Source of the DNA: Candidatus Obscuribacterales bacterium | Lineage (GTDB): Bacteria > Cyanobacteriota > Vampirovibrionia > Obscuribacterales > Obscuribacteraceae | DNA length: 64,000 bases | NCBI GenBank assembly: GCA_020050835.1 | Contig: JAGVKB010000142.1 | Coordinates: 1 to 64,000 of the forward strand | Direction: 5' to 3' | In this document: in pieces, positions 35,769-44,637 of the stretch | Layout of the letters: each line of letters opens with the position of its first letter | Position numbering within the stretch: the first letter of the stretch is position 1 | Position numbers and translations under genes: made by a program | The notes under the pieces: model-generated | Seen by the model: the letters and a program-made list of their open reading frames with translations, nothing else | What the model was told of the DNA's origin: nothing | Databases searched by the model: none

Positions 35769-37578
35769 AGACCACTACCTCAACGCGCACGCCGCGTGAC
35801 CTGCCCGCTGCTCCCTTAACGCTCTCCATCACCACCACCAGATCACCGGGACCGAAAAGACCTTTACTGATACCAAGCGGGACAGTGCCGGGATGCATCG
35901 TCTCGCTCGACTGTCCTTCAAGATGCAAAGGATAAACGCCCCAGGCAAGCGTCATCTGCCGGCAGACTTGCAAGTCCGAAGAGGTAGCGACGATCAAACA
36001 GCGAGGACGGAAGTGGGAGACGAGCCGGGCGGTTGTTCCGCTGTACGACGGCACGATAATCGCCTTGGCAGCAATTTCGGATGCCAAATGAACCGCTGCC
36101 AGCGTAATCGCTTCAGACATCTGCCGCTGGGCATCGGGATCGGTCAAATGATGGGGCCGCTCGACATCTTCGGCCTTTTCAATTATTCTGCGCATGGTAG
36201 CAACCGCTTCCACCGGATATTTGCCGGCGGCGGTTTCGTTCGACAGCATGACAGCGTCTGTTCCGTCGATAATGGCGTTGGCAACATCGCTGGCTTCCGC
36301 CCTGGTCGGCCGCGGAGAGCTAATCATCGAGTCGAGCATTTGCGTAGCAGTGATGACCGGCCGGCCGGCGATATTGGATGCCCTGATAATTTGCTTTTGG
36401 GTCATCGGCACGTCTTCAGAATGCAGCTCCACACCGAGATCTCCACGTGCCACCATAATGCCGTCGGCAACTGCGAGAATCTCCTGCAAACTATAGACTG
36501 CCTGCGGTCTTTCGATCTTGGCCACGACCGGCGTGCGGCTGCCATACCCGCGCAGTACTTCCTTCACCTCGAGAACATCGGCGGCCGATTGAACAAATGA
36601 CGCGGCCACCCAGTCCACACCACATTTGGTGCCGAATTCAAGATCCGCCTTGTCCTTATCTGTCAGGATTGATATCCCCAGCGGTGAGCCCGGGAAATTG
36701 ACCCCTTTGCGCGGACGGAGTGGACCTCCGACCTTCACCCTTGTCACCAGCGCTTCGTCAGTGACTTCTTCCACACAGAGCTCCAAATGCCCGTCGTCCA
36801 GCAGCACGACCGACCCGACCGCAATATCTTCGAGCAACCGGGGATAAGTTACACTGGCAATCTCGGCGGTAGCCACGACCGGACGCGGAACCAACTTGAA
36901 GGTCGAGCCCTGCACCAATTGAACCTCTCCATCCGTCACCTCGCCGATCCGAATCTTCGGGCCCTGGATGTCCTGCAAAATTCCGACGGTTTCACCAAGA
37001 CGACCGGCCACGGCCCGCACCCGATCGATGTTGGACTTATGATCGCTATGTTGGCCGTGCGAAAAGTTCAAACGAAACAAATTGACTCCGGCGGCGATCA
37101 TCTGCTCGATTGTCGCTTCATCCGAACAAGACGGACCCAGAGTCGCCACCAATTTCGTCTTCTTCTTGGCTGACTTCAACCCAACCGTCTCGGCCATCAT
37201 CGGACGACGCAACTGGCGTTGTCTTTCCAGCAGAGTCTTCAGCTGATACTCCGTAACATGCTTCAAATCGACCAGTATCTCGCCCAACCGGCGTCCGGTC
37301 TCATCTTGAATCGCCATCGCCTGCGAGAGCTGCTCCTGACTGATGAAGCCGTTACTGAGCAGCAACGAGCCGATGAATTGCTGTGAAAGATGCTCTCGCA
37401 AAGTACGATCGAGCTGCTCGATCGTCAAGATACCCATCGACAGTAAAATTTCCCCGATGCGGAGATGCGGTTTTTCGACCTGAATGAACAGCGCGGAAGT
37501 CACCTGGTCTCTGGAGACCAACCCGCGTGTTATCAGCAATTCACCGATGATTCGATTATCGTCCAGCTCCGTGAGCAT
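35767..37578 (-). CDS. pyk: Pyruvate kinase with N-terminal tandem MshEN-like domains
   Basis: The pyruvate kinase core (about residues 140-603) is complete: TLGPSC, FRLNFSHG, the active-site Lys region VVAKIERPQAV, ARGDLGVEL, and PTRAEASDVANAI. Before it lie four 24-residue motifs at 10-33, 40-63, 68-91 and 97-120. They follow the MshEN pattern RLGxxLLxxGLLxxxxLxxxLxxQ, paired with 5-6-residue spacers, as in c-di-GMP-binding GspE/MshE N-domains. Two keep the first Arg (40 and 97). Pyruvate kinases are normally about 470 residues, so the 135-residue extension is a fusion. ATG 37578 follows GGGAAG. Confidence 0.95.
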   Translation of the reverse strand: MLTELDDNRIIGELLITRGLVSRDQVTSALFIQVEKPHLRIGEILLSMGILTIEQLDRTLREHLSQQFIGSLLLSNGFISQEQLSQAMAIQDETGRRLGEILVDLKHVTEYQLKTLLERQRQLRRPMMAETVGLKSAKKKTKLVATLGPSCSDEATIEQMIAAGVNLFRLNFSHGQHSDHKSNIDRVRAVAGRLGETVGILQDIQGPKIRIGEVTDGEVQLVQGSTFKLVPRPVVATAEIASVTYPRLLEDIAVGSVVLLDDGHLELCVEEVTDEALVTRVKVGGPLRPRKGVNFPGSPLGISILTDKDKADLEFGTKCGVDWVAASFVQSAADVLEVKEVLRGYGSRTPVVAKIERPQAVYSLQEILAVADGIMVARGDLGVELHSEDVPMTQKQIIRASNIAGRPVITATQMLDSMISSPRPTRAEASDVANAIIDGTDAVMLSNETAAGKYPVEAVATMRRIIEKAEDVERPHHLTDPDAQRQMSEAITLAAVHLASEIAAKAIIVPSYSGTTARLVSHFRPRCLIVATSSDLQVCRQMTLAWGVYPLHLEGQSSETMHPGTVPLGISKGLFGPGDLVVVMESVKGAAGRSRGVRVEVVV

Positions 37579-37655
37579 CTTCTTCCCACCCGCAGCAAAA
37601 CACCACCAGGCCTCTATCCTTTGTTTCCACGGCTGGACTAACTCTAATCGCTTCG

Positions 37656-40600
37656 TTAAAAGGAGAACAAGAATTCAAGATCTTCTTGCGTCAGCTCTTT
37701 GGCGACGCCTTCATCTCCACCGATAACGAGTTCAGCGAGCTGCTTCTTCTTCTTCTGGAGCGCAAGAATCTTCTCTTCGACAGTTCCCTTGGTAATCAAT
37801 TTATAGTTGAACACATGCCTGGTCTGTCCGATTCGGTGTGCTCTGTCGGTGGCTTGATTCTCGACCGCCGGATTCCACCACGGGTCGTAGTGGATAACAT
37901 AATCGGCGCCGGTAAGATTCAAACCGGTTCCGCCTGCTTTTAAGCTGATCAGGAAGATCGGGATAGAATCATCGGCATTGAAGCGATTTACCTTGTCCAA
38001 TCTATCCTTAGCAGGAGTCTGGCCGTCCAGGTACTCATAAGAGTATGTCGTGCGATCCAGCTCGGCTCTAATTAGCGTCAACATTTCGACAAACTGGCTG
38101 AAGATCAGTACTTTATGTCCTTCTTCCACCAGTTCGTCAATCATCTCCAGAAGCGCATAAAGTTTCGCTGATGATGGCAGCTTGGTTTCTTTTCTGTTCT
38201 TTAGCAAGCGTGGATCGCAACAGACCTGCCGGAGCCTGAGCAACGCCGCCAGCACAGAGATCTGAGAGCGAGCGATGCCGCGCGAGGCGATCTCTCCAAA
38301 CACCTTCTGCCTGCACTCATCAAGCACATCCAGATAAAGCGACCGTTGTTCGTCGTCCAGTTCGCACAAGTTGATAATGTCCGTGCGATCTGGAAGCTCT
38401 CGCTCCACCTGGCTCTTCATTCTGCGCAATATGAACGGATGGACAATCTTTCTCAGCTTTTGACCGACACCTTCGACACCGGCTTCGATCTGCCTTTCGA
38501 AGTTGTCGTTGAAGTCCCTGTATGCTCCCAGGAAGTCCGGCATGAGAAAGTCGAAGATCGACCAGAGCTCTTTGAGCCGGTTCTCGACCGGTGTACCAGT
38601 CAGGGTAAGCCGGTGCAGCGCGTTGAGCTGCTTGCAAGCCTTGGCTCCGACCGACTCAGGATTCTTGATATTCTGCGCCTCATCGAGAATTACATACTCA
38701 AACGGAATGTTTTTAAGAGTCTCATAGTCACGCCGGATGATACCGTAAGTGGTGAAAATCACATCAGGCTTTCGCCCGCCATCTCTGCCCAGCTTCGACA
38801 GGAGCTCGCCTCGCTCCCGCCCGAGGAAAAGCTCGGTGGAAAGCGTGGGGGTAAAGCGTTGAGCTTCTGTCATCCAGTTATAGACAACCGAAGTAGGCGC
38901 CACCACGAGTGATGGCAGGCGCTGCTGCCCATCCTTGTGATGCGAAAGAAGCAGAGCCAGCGCCTGAATCGTTTTTCCCAGACCCATGTCATCAGCCAGA
39001 ATTCCGCCCAATCCGTACTCACGCATAAACGAAAGCCAGTTGTAGCCTTCCTTTTGATACTCGCGCAAAGTGCCCTTGAAGTGTTCGGAGATTGGGATCG
39101 GCGTCAATTCCTTGAAATTGCGCAGCTTGGTCAAGAATTCTTGAAACCCCGCATCAGCGACAATTTCGATGCCATGCGCCTCGAGCGCAGCCGCCACGGA
39201 CAATGCTTGATAAAGCGGGCGCCCCCGCTCCTTGCCAGGCTGCTCTTTCGTCTGCCCAACCGCTTTCAGCAAGCTGAGAAGAGTTTGCACCGGCAATCGA
39301 CAAAAGTCATTGCCGGCCAGCTTGAGATAATTCCTGTTCCTGAACACTATCTCGACGATCTGATCGAACGGCACTTCATCTCCGTTCGATCGAGCGGTCA
39401 AATTGAAGTCGAACTTGTAGGCGTTCTTCTTCAACGACAAACTGGCCTGCAAGCGCAAGGCCTCTTGCCGTACGCGATAGCTCTTGATCTCTTCACGCCC
39501 GGTGACATCCCAGTCGCTGCACTGTTCGGACGAAAGATAAAAAACGACATCGAGCGCCGGCTCTTCCATAAAGAAGAAGCGATCGGCTACCGTCCTGGTC
39601 GGTTGCAGGTTAGACAAAAAGCGCCTGACCTGACTTTCCATATCCCAAAGCCGCTTCACCCAAACGCTTTGCCCCGACTCCGAGATAGTCCTGGTGTACA
39701 GCTCCGACTCGACCGCACTAGTCTCGTCACGCGAAGGCAGCACCAGCTCACCGTACGCGAAACCGAGCGCCAGCTCCAACCCTTCCCGTTTTTCGGCCAG
39801 GCGAATCACCACCCGCGGTGGCTCAGTTACCGCCACCGGAAATGGTGCGGTGCTTTCGTCGAGCTCGACGGGAAGACGCTTCTTCAAGATCGGCAAATCA
39901 ACTGCCAAAAACTTAGGAACGAGCTCCAGCTTTACCGTCATCTCGCCATGCGAATCGAAAAACGGGAACAATCTGTGCAACGCGCTGAGATCGATACTGT
40001 AGTAGACATTATGCGAAAGCACCCAGCAAGACTGCCCGAGAAAGAAGACCGCATCGGACAGCGCCTCGCCGGCGGCGACAAATGCTTTCAATCGAATCAA
40101 AAGCTCGCCGCTCTCAGTCTCTGAAATCACTACCTGAGGTTTGGCGGCAATAGAGGAAAAGACGATTTCACCGCCATCGGAAGTGTTGACCAGCCGCGCG
40201 CACAGGCTGAGATGCCCGATCACAGCGCCTTCCTCCCCACGCGGAACCCGATGCCCGCCAGCAGGACCCTTGGTGGTTTGCGGTAGCATCGTCAGATACT
40301 TCGTCAGCCGCCAGATCCGCGACCCGTTTGGCAAGATATCCAGCACTTGCGGCGGAATTTTTAAAATATTGACCTTACCGTGCGGCTCATCCGGCATCGT
40401 ACCGAGAATCAAAGCAAGCGGCTTTTCGAGTACCAGCACCCCCAAGGTAAAATCAGGTGCCTGTTCAGTTTCGGGCGCCGAAGTTTTGGGGTCATCCAAC
40501 AACTCTTTGGCTTTGGGTGCTCGTTCCTCTTGACCGTCCCGCGGCCTTTCGGATTCATTCAGGTCAAATCTAATGCCCGGCTGCCGCTTCGCAATAAAGG

Positions 40601-40883
40601 TAAGCAGAACGGCAACCGAGTGCTTGCATACCTCTTCAAAATATGGGCAGGAACACTCTGCCTTGAACACGTCCTGTCCGTCGACCTTGACCGTCACTTT
40701 GTACGGTTGCGGCTCCGAACCGATCACAAGCGCTTCTACGGCCTCGCCGCCTTCGGACTCCTCGTACTTCAACACTTTCTTGCGCCGATAGTATTGGATG
40801 CCGCGCCGATAGACCGGCTCGCTACTGGCCTCTTGAACTGCTTGCAAGCAAAGAGTGGTTCGTTTACCAGACACAGGCTTCAT
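37656..40883 (-). CDS. SWIM-domain SNF2-family helicase
   Basis: This 1075-residue protein has an N-terminal SWIM zinc finger (CSCPYFEEVCKH, about residues 74-88). A long family-specific middle follows, then a SNF2 ATPase with Walker A in DDMGLGKT (about 635) and DEAQ in VILDEAQNIKNP (about 730). The C-terminal helicase lobe has FILRRMKSQVERELP, DGQTPAKDRLD and DRAHRIGQTRHV. It belongs to the RapA/HepA-like bacterial Swi2/Snf2 group and should translocate on DNA, remodelling protein-DNA complexes. The ribosome site at ATG 40883 is weak. It is 77 bp upstream of pyk on the same strand. Confidence 0.93.
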   Translation of the reverse strand: MKPVSGKRTTLCLQAVQEASSEPVYRRGIQYYRRKKVLKYEESEGGEAVEALVIGSEPQPYKVTVKVDGQDVFKAECSCPYFEEVCKHSVAVLLTFIAKRQPGIRFDLNESERPRDGQEERAPKAKELLDDPKTSAPETEQAPDFTLGVLVLEKPLALILGTMPDEPHGKVNILKIPPQVLDILPNGSRIWRLTKYLTMLPQTTKGPAGGHRVPRGEEGAVIGHLSLCARLVNTSDGGEIVFSSIAAKPQVVISETESGELLIRLKAFVAAGEALSDAVFFLGQSCWVLSHNVYYSIDLSALHRLFPFFDSHGEMTVKLELVPKFLAVDLPILKKRLPVELDESTAPFPVAVTEPPRVVIRLAEKREGLELALGFAYGELVLPSRDETSAVESELYTRTISESGQSVWVKRLWDMESQVRRFLSNLQPTRTVADRFFFMEEPALDVVFYLSSEQCSDWDVTGREEIKSYRVRQEALRLQASLSLKKNAYKFDFNLTARSNGDEVPFDQIVEIVFRNRNYLKLAGNDFCRLPVQTLLSLLKAVGQTKEQPGKERGRPLYQALSVAAALEAHGIEIVADAGFQEFLTKLRNFKELTPIPISEHFKGTLREYQKEGYNWLSFMREYGLGGILADDMGLGKTIQALALLLSHHKDGQQRLPSLVVAPTSVVYNWMTEAQRFTPTLSTELFLGRERGELLSKLGRDGGRKPDVIFTTYGIIRRDYETLKNIPFEYVILDEAQNIKNPESVGAKACKQLNALHRLTLTGTPVENRLKELWSIFDFLMPDFLGAYRDFNDNFERQIEAGVEGVGQKLRKIVHPFILRRMKSQVERELPDRTDIINLCELDDEQRSLYLDVLDECRQKVFGEIASRGIARSQISVLAALLRLRQVCCDPRLLKNRKETKLPSSAKLYALLEMIDELVEEGHKVLIFSQFVEMLTLIRAELDRTTYSYEYLDGQTPAKDRLDKVNRFNADDSIPIFLISLKAGGTGLNLTGADYVIHYDPWWNPAVENQATDRAHRIGQTRHVFNYKLITKGTVEEKILALQKKKKQLAELVIGGDEGVAKELTQEDLEFLFSF

Positions 40884-41063
40884 ATGGACTTACAGCGAAA
40901 AAATACCATAGTCCGACCCAACAGAATAAGGCACCGATACGCCCTTCCGAGAAAAGTACGGTCAGGCGGCACGACTGCCTAGCGCTATACAGCTTAGCAC
41001 GTCTTGCCGCCGGTCAAGCGACTGCCAATCCGAACTATCGCTAAAACGGACCCTGCTTTCTGG

Positions 41064-42185
41064 TTAACCCTTAATCCGAAATTGCACGAGATTACCCGGA
41101 ATTGAGATCGCTCGCTGATAGGCCTCATCCAAAATCCTCTTCATTTCGGCTTGGCTGTTCTCGAGTTGATGGCAGTATTCCTGCAACTGTTCTGCCTGTC
41201 CCTTCAAGTTCTGGGCATCGGCGGTCAAGGCCGGTATTAAGGTCTCTACCTCCTCTAGGAGCGCACTGGGGGGATGTAGCGGCTGGCGAATCTTCAACCC
41301 CGCTTGCGGCTCGGCAGTAGAGCTCGCATCGACAATTGAAAGCGATGCCCTTAACCTTTCCAGTGAATCCTTAAGTCTAAGCGCCCTCCGGTAGGTTTGA
41401 TCTGCCTCGCTCTCCAACCATTCCTTGCGAGCTCTCTGGGCCATCAATTCAGCCGTCAGGTGATCTAAAGCTTTCCGCCGGATCTCCAGCTCTTGCTGCC
41501 GGTGCTCGAGCTCCTTCTGCTTGATCTCTAGCCCACGCTGCCGAAAGAGGATCGAATAGATTAATGCTAATCCAAATCCAAGAGTCACCAGCGAGATCAG
41601 TAGATAGCCGCGCTTGGCGCCAGAGAGCTCCCACCAGCCAGTGCCCAAGAAGGTAGTCAGGTCTTCGGCAAAAGCGGGCGGCACCTGCCGGACGTAGTAA
41701 ACCCGACCAAGCACGCGGCTGGCCGGTATCTTTCCGACCTGAGACGCTATACCTACCCGCGGACCGCTATGCTCAAAAACCGGCTCGACCGGAGGCGGAT
41801 CGGTCAAAAAATCGTAGGGCTCGGTCGCTTTGGCCAGATACTCGGGACTCACAACCTTTTGCCAGGTCGCTTTGTGATAGACCTTTCCGGTACGGTATAG
41901 GATTGAGCGGCCTTCCGGGTCGGTAATCACTAGCCCGAAAATTCCATAGTTTGCGTCGAGTACCCTTTGAATCAGATCATCGCGTCCGGCTGAGATCAGA
42001 ACAGACAAAGTCGTGGGCAACGTATGATGCAAAATGTTGAAATCGACCGTCTGGACCCGAAAGATAGTTCCATCCCAGTAGCTTTCGTAGTGTGCTTTGC
42101 ACAAGTTGAACCAGATTGAAACCGCCGCCACAAAAACGATCGGCAGCAGCACTCGCTTTTTAAGTGAAAGTATCAGTTGATCCAT
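41064..42185 (-). CDS. Membrane sensor-like protein with coiled coil
   Basis: The 373-residue protein has a first membrane helix (about 12-28), an extracytoplasmic domain of about 165 residues with a Cache/PAS-like core (VLDANYGIFGLVITDPEGRSILYRTGK), and a second helix (about 196-214). A cytoplasmic coiled coil follows, rich in Glu, Gln, Arg and Leu. There is no kinase, cyclase or methyl-accepting motif, so it cannot signal by a known enzymatic output. It may partner with another protein. Its start is behind a modest GAG, and the 673-bp gap upstream contains an inverted repeat and a structured RNA. Confidence 0.82.
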   Translation of the reverse strand: MDQLILSLKKRVLLPIVFVAAVSIWFNLCKAHYESYWDGTIFRVQTVDFNILHHTLPTTLSVLISAGRDDLIQRVLDANYGIFGLVITDPEGRSILYRTGKVYHKATWQKVVSPEYLAKATEPYDFLTDPPPVEPVFEHSGPRVGIASQVGKIPASRVLGRVYYVRQVPPAFAEDLTTFLGTGWWELSGAKRGYLLISLVTLGFGLALIYSILFRQRGLEIKQKELEHRQQELEIRRKALDHLTAELMAQRARKEWLESEADQTYRRALRLKDSLERLRASLSIVDASSTAEPQAGLKIRQPLHPPSALLEEVETLIPALTADAQNLKGQAEQLQEYCHQLENSQAEMKRILDEAYQRAISIPGNLVQFRIKG

Positions 42186-42276
42186 TTCATCTCAGCGCCT
42201 CTAATCAAGCGCTTGCACCCGACCACCGAGTCTTCATGCATTTAGTTCCCGCAGGAATGCATACTTCAATCGACAG
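42186..42276. other. Start of the 673-bp gap between the sensor gene and sod
   Basis: No gene is seen between 42186 and 42858. The gap holds the inverted repeat at 42277-42314, the RNA candidate at 42452-42567, and a sod leader with ACACCC/GGGTGT arms at about 42776-42798. An extended -10-like TGGTATTAAT occurs at about 42757-42766. Confidence 0.45.
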
Positions 42277-42314
42277 TGTAATCCGCTTTACAAACAAATG
42301 TAAAGCGGATTACA
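42277..42314. repeat. Perfect 16-bp inverted repeat, candidate operator
   Basis: TGTAATCCGCTTTACA (42277-42292) and its exact reverse complement (42299-42314) flank AACAAA. Each arm is itself a partial dyad, TGTAA-N6-TTACA, so the element can be read as two opposed copies of one operator. It lies 92 bp upstream of the minus-strand sensor gene. There is no T-run, so a terminator is unlikely. Confidence 0.6.
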
Positions 42315-42451
42315 AATGACAGAGACTGTATTCTGCGCTACAAAACTGCCGGTTATAAACGGTCGAAATCCGGGTATGACAACTTTGAAGAGAAAACTTA
42401 TGGAGGTCTCTTTATAGAGAAATTTCCGTGAGATAGACAATTAGATACCAA

Positions 42452-42567
42452 AAGTTCCCAGTCTCTGGGATTTTCCGCCGCAAGGTGGTGACGCAAAATC
42501 GTTGGGTCTCAAATATGGGATTGCCAGGATAGCTTTTAGCTACCTGGCTTTGCGTTTCTAGGAACTT
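42452..42567 (+). ncRNA. Structured RNA, c-di-GMP-I (GEMM)-like riboswitch candidate
   Basis: An outer stem AAGTTCC (42452-42458)/GGAACTT (42561-42567) encloses a hairpin CCGCC-GCAA-GGTGG (42475-42488) with a GNRA tetraloop. GACGCAAA (42490-42497) comes two bases later, then GGGTCT (42504-42509), ATGG and GCCAGG. This order matches the GEMM-I core (GNRA hairpin, GG-GACGCAAA, GGGUCU, AUG, GCCGGG). The usual GGCAAACC strand is poorly matched (GGGATTTTCC). A competing hairpin GCCAGG-TAGCT/AGCTA-CCTGGC (42523-42548) and ACGCAAA/TTTGCGT could form a switch. The next gene is sod, 291 bp downstream. Recognition is by eye. Confidence 0.42.
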
Positions 42568-42858
42568 CGAAACTCTGTTTCAACCTGACTCCGTTATGCG
42601 CTTCACCGCCATTGAGCGAATGTCGCGCCAGCATGCCACCACATATGGTGAAAACCATCGTGCTCAATCATCGATAAGCCGGACTGTTAGTAGCGATCTA
42701 AAATCCGACGGCAGCCCAGCCTTAATCTAGTCTTTACCTGCTTGAAAATCGATCTGTGGTATTAATGGTTTCTCACACCCAGACTCTCAACGGGTGTTGT
42801 CAGTGCTCGCCGACGCGGGAATACCCCCGTCCCTATCAGTCGCTAACAGGAGAAAGTT

Positions 42859-43473
42859 ATGCTGCAGACCAAAATTCAATACAAGCCTTATGCAGAGAAG
42901 GATTTTAAACACCTGAAAGGGCTCAACGGGATCTCCGATCAAACTCTGGAAATTCACCTCGGTCTCTACGCCGGCTACGTAAAGAACACAAACATTCTGA
43001 ACGAAAAGGTAATTGAGCTAACCGAAGCCGGAAAGTCCGGAACACCTGAATATGCCGAACTCAAGCGCCGTTATGGCTTCGAGTACAACGGCATGCGCTT
43101 GCACGAGTATTATTTCGGCAATTTGAAAGCCGGCGGCGGCTCTGATTTGAAAGACAGCAGCGCTCTCGGCAAAGCAATCATCGAAACTTACTCCAGCATC
43201 GATGTCTGGAAGAACGATTTTTGCAAAGTCGGTGCGATGCGCGGAGTTGGCTGGGCCATTCTCTTCCAAGACCCGATCACCAAGACGCTTTCCAATCACT
43301 GGATCACCTTGCATGAAGAAGGCAACATCGCCGGCTTCGCGCCGATCCTGGTCATGGATGTGTGGGAGCATGCCTGGTTGCTCGACTACAAGCCGGCAGA
43401 TCGTCCGAAATACATCGAAGCGTTCTTGAGCAATGTCGATTGGGCAGCAGCTGAAGGTCGCTTGCTTAAGTAA
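42859..43473 (+). CDS. sod: Fe/Mn-family superoxide dismutase
   Basis: The 204-residue enzyme dismutates superoxide. Metal ligands are visible: His in LEIHLGLYAGYV, His in MRLHEYYFGNL, and the Asp/His of VMDVWEHAWLLDY. The second-shell His often found four residues after the first ligand in classical SodA/SodB is replaced by Tyr/Leu (HLGLY), a variant seen in some deep-branching SODs. AGGAGA lies just upstream of ATG 42859. There is no signal peptide, so it is cytosolic. A strong terminator follows. Confidence 0.95.
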   Translation: MLQTKIQYKPYAEKDFKHLKGLNGISDQTLEIHLGLYAGYVKNTNILNEKVIELTEAGKSGTPEYAELKRRYGFEYNGMRLHEYYFGNLKAGGGSDLKDSSALGKAIIETYSSIDVWKNDFCKVGAMRGVGWAILFQDPITKTLSNHWITLHEEGNIAGFAPILVMDVWEHAWLLDYKPADRPKYIEAFLSNVDWAAAEGRLLK

Positions 43474-43505
43474 GCCGACTGTCAGCAACCATCCGGATTA
43501 TAAAC

Positions 43506-43560
43506 GGCGGGGATTGAGCAATCAGTCGGTAGCGACTGCTCTCGACCCCGCCTTTTCTTT
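43506..43560 (+). terminator. Terminator after sod
   Basis: GGCGGGG (43506-43512) pairs with CCCCGCC (43546-43552). CAGTCG and CGACTG form an inner stem. TTTTCTTT follows directly. Confidence 0.85.
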
Positions 43561-43783
43561 AGATCCTCCCGACCCGGTGCTCTTACCAACCTGCATGAGA
43601 ATCCTCTGAGTTGTGATCGTGGTTTTTCTGACTAAACTGAAAGGGCGCAGCTTAACTTCCGATGGATCTAACCGGTTAAGCGATGAAGTACACGCGTCCA
43701 TATTCCACCGCCAATGGTGGAGAATGCGTCCCTGGCATCCCCAGCAAAATCTGCGTCACTAGGCACGAGAGAGGATGAACAAA

Positions 43784-44518
43784 ATGGTGGCTGAGACAGA
43801 GAAATCTCAAACTTCTCCGGATTCCAAGAATATAGCGCCCGACGCGGTCAACGCAGTCGACGAGCTGACCGAACCGGCTCAAGATGCTGCCGGCAAACAA
43901 CCGGACGGCTCAAGCTTCGATATTCCTCGGCCGTTCCTGACCCTGGAACAAGCGGCTGCAATCCTGGGCAAATCTCTGCGCGCGCTCGAACGCAGTATTT
44001 TAGGCAGATGGGGCAATAAACTGCCAGACGGCTGGGCGGCCCGCAAGATACCAACAGAAAAGGGGACGGAATGGCGAATCCTACCGCCGCCTGGTTTCAG
44101 ATTACGCCAGGTACACAACGCTGAAGAAGATGGACAAACTGAATATGGAGCCGATTCAACCGACGAACCGCTCGCTTCATTGACCGGCAGCGAAAGACGC
44201 AAGGCCGCCTGGCCGCAAAGCTTAGATCGCCACGCCATCATAATCGATCGCAGTGAAGAGGTTGAATATCTTCTCAGGGAGCTTGTACAGTCTCAAAAAC
44301 AGCTTTCTGAAGAGCGCCGACTGCGGATGGAGGATTTGCGCCTGATCACACAGATGCAAGGCTCGATGCGCCTTCTAGAAACCAGAGCTAACGAGACCAG
44401 CAAACTGAAAGATGAATTTTCAACGGCACAGCAAGAGCTGAAGCTTCTGAAGGATCAATATCTGGAGCTACTCCATCAGCCCTGGTGGAAACGCATCTTT
44501 CGCCGGCGCCCACAATAA
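43784..44518 (+). CDS. HTH domain plus coiled-coil protein
   Basis: ATG 43784 lies nine bases after GAGG; ATG 43775 touches it, so the later start is preferred (244 residues). An acidic, flexible N-terminus leads to a MerR/excisionase-like helix-turn-helix (about residues 50-100, FLTLEQAAAILGKSLRALER) with a wing (ARKIPTEKGTEWRI). A long C-terminal coiled coil follows (about 165-230) and a basic end (KRIFRRRPQ). It may be a DNA-binding protein that oligomerises. The targets are unknown. Its stop is 37 bp before a long hairpin and 119 bp before the selenoprotein gene. Confidence 0.8.
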   Translation: MVAETEKSQTSPDSKNIAPDAVNAVDELTEPAQDAAGKQPDGSSFDIPRPFLTLEQAAAILGKSLRALERSILGRWGNKLPDGWAARKIPTEKGTEWRILPPPGFRLRQVHNAEEDGQTEYGADSTDEPLASLTGSERRKAAWPQSLDRHAIIIDRSEEVEYLLRELVQSQKQLSEERRLRMEDLRLITQMQGSMRLLETRANETSKLKDEFSTAQQELKLLKDQYLELLHQPWWKRIFRRRPQ

Positions 44519-44555
44519 CAGACAAGCGAGTAAATCGACAGGCGCAAGGCGAACC

Positions 44556-44610
44556 GCCGACTTTAAACCGGCTGACTGGCAATCAATCAAGCCGGCAGGG
44601 TAAAGTCGGC
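44556..44610 (+). repeat. Two-part stem-loop upstream of the selenoprotein gene
   Basis: GCCGACTTT (44556-44564) pairs perfectly with AAAGTCGGC (44602-44610). Inside, CCGGC (44568-44572) pairs with GCCGG (44591-44595). The stem ends 28 bp before ATG 44638, and TATAAT lies at 44622-44627. There is no T-run. It could be an inefficient terminator of the upstream gene or a 5' control element. Confidence 0.55.
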
Positions 44611-44637
44611 AGTTGAGCGCTTATAATGGAATTTGTC

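Noticed and set aside
42277-42314. Rho-independent terminator
   Set aside because: The arms are AT-rich at the ends and no T-run follows on either strand.
42523-42548. Hairpin as a simple terminator
   Set aside because: It has no upstream gene on that strand and only a weak T-run. It fits better as part of the structured RNA.
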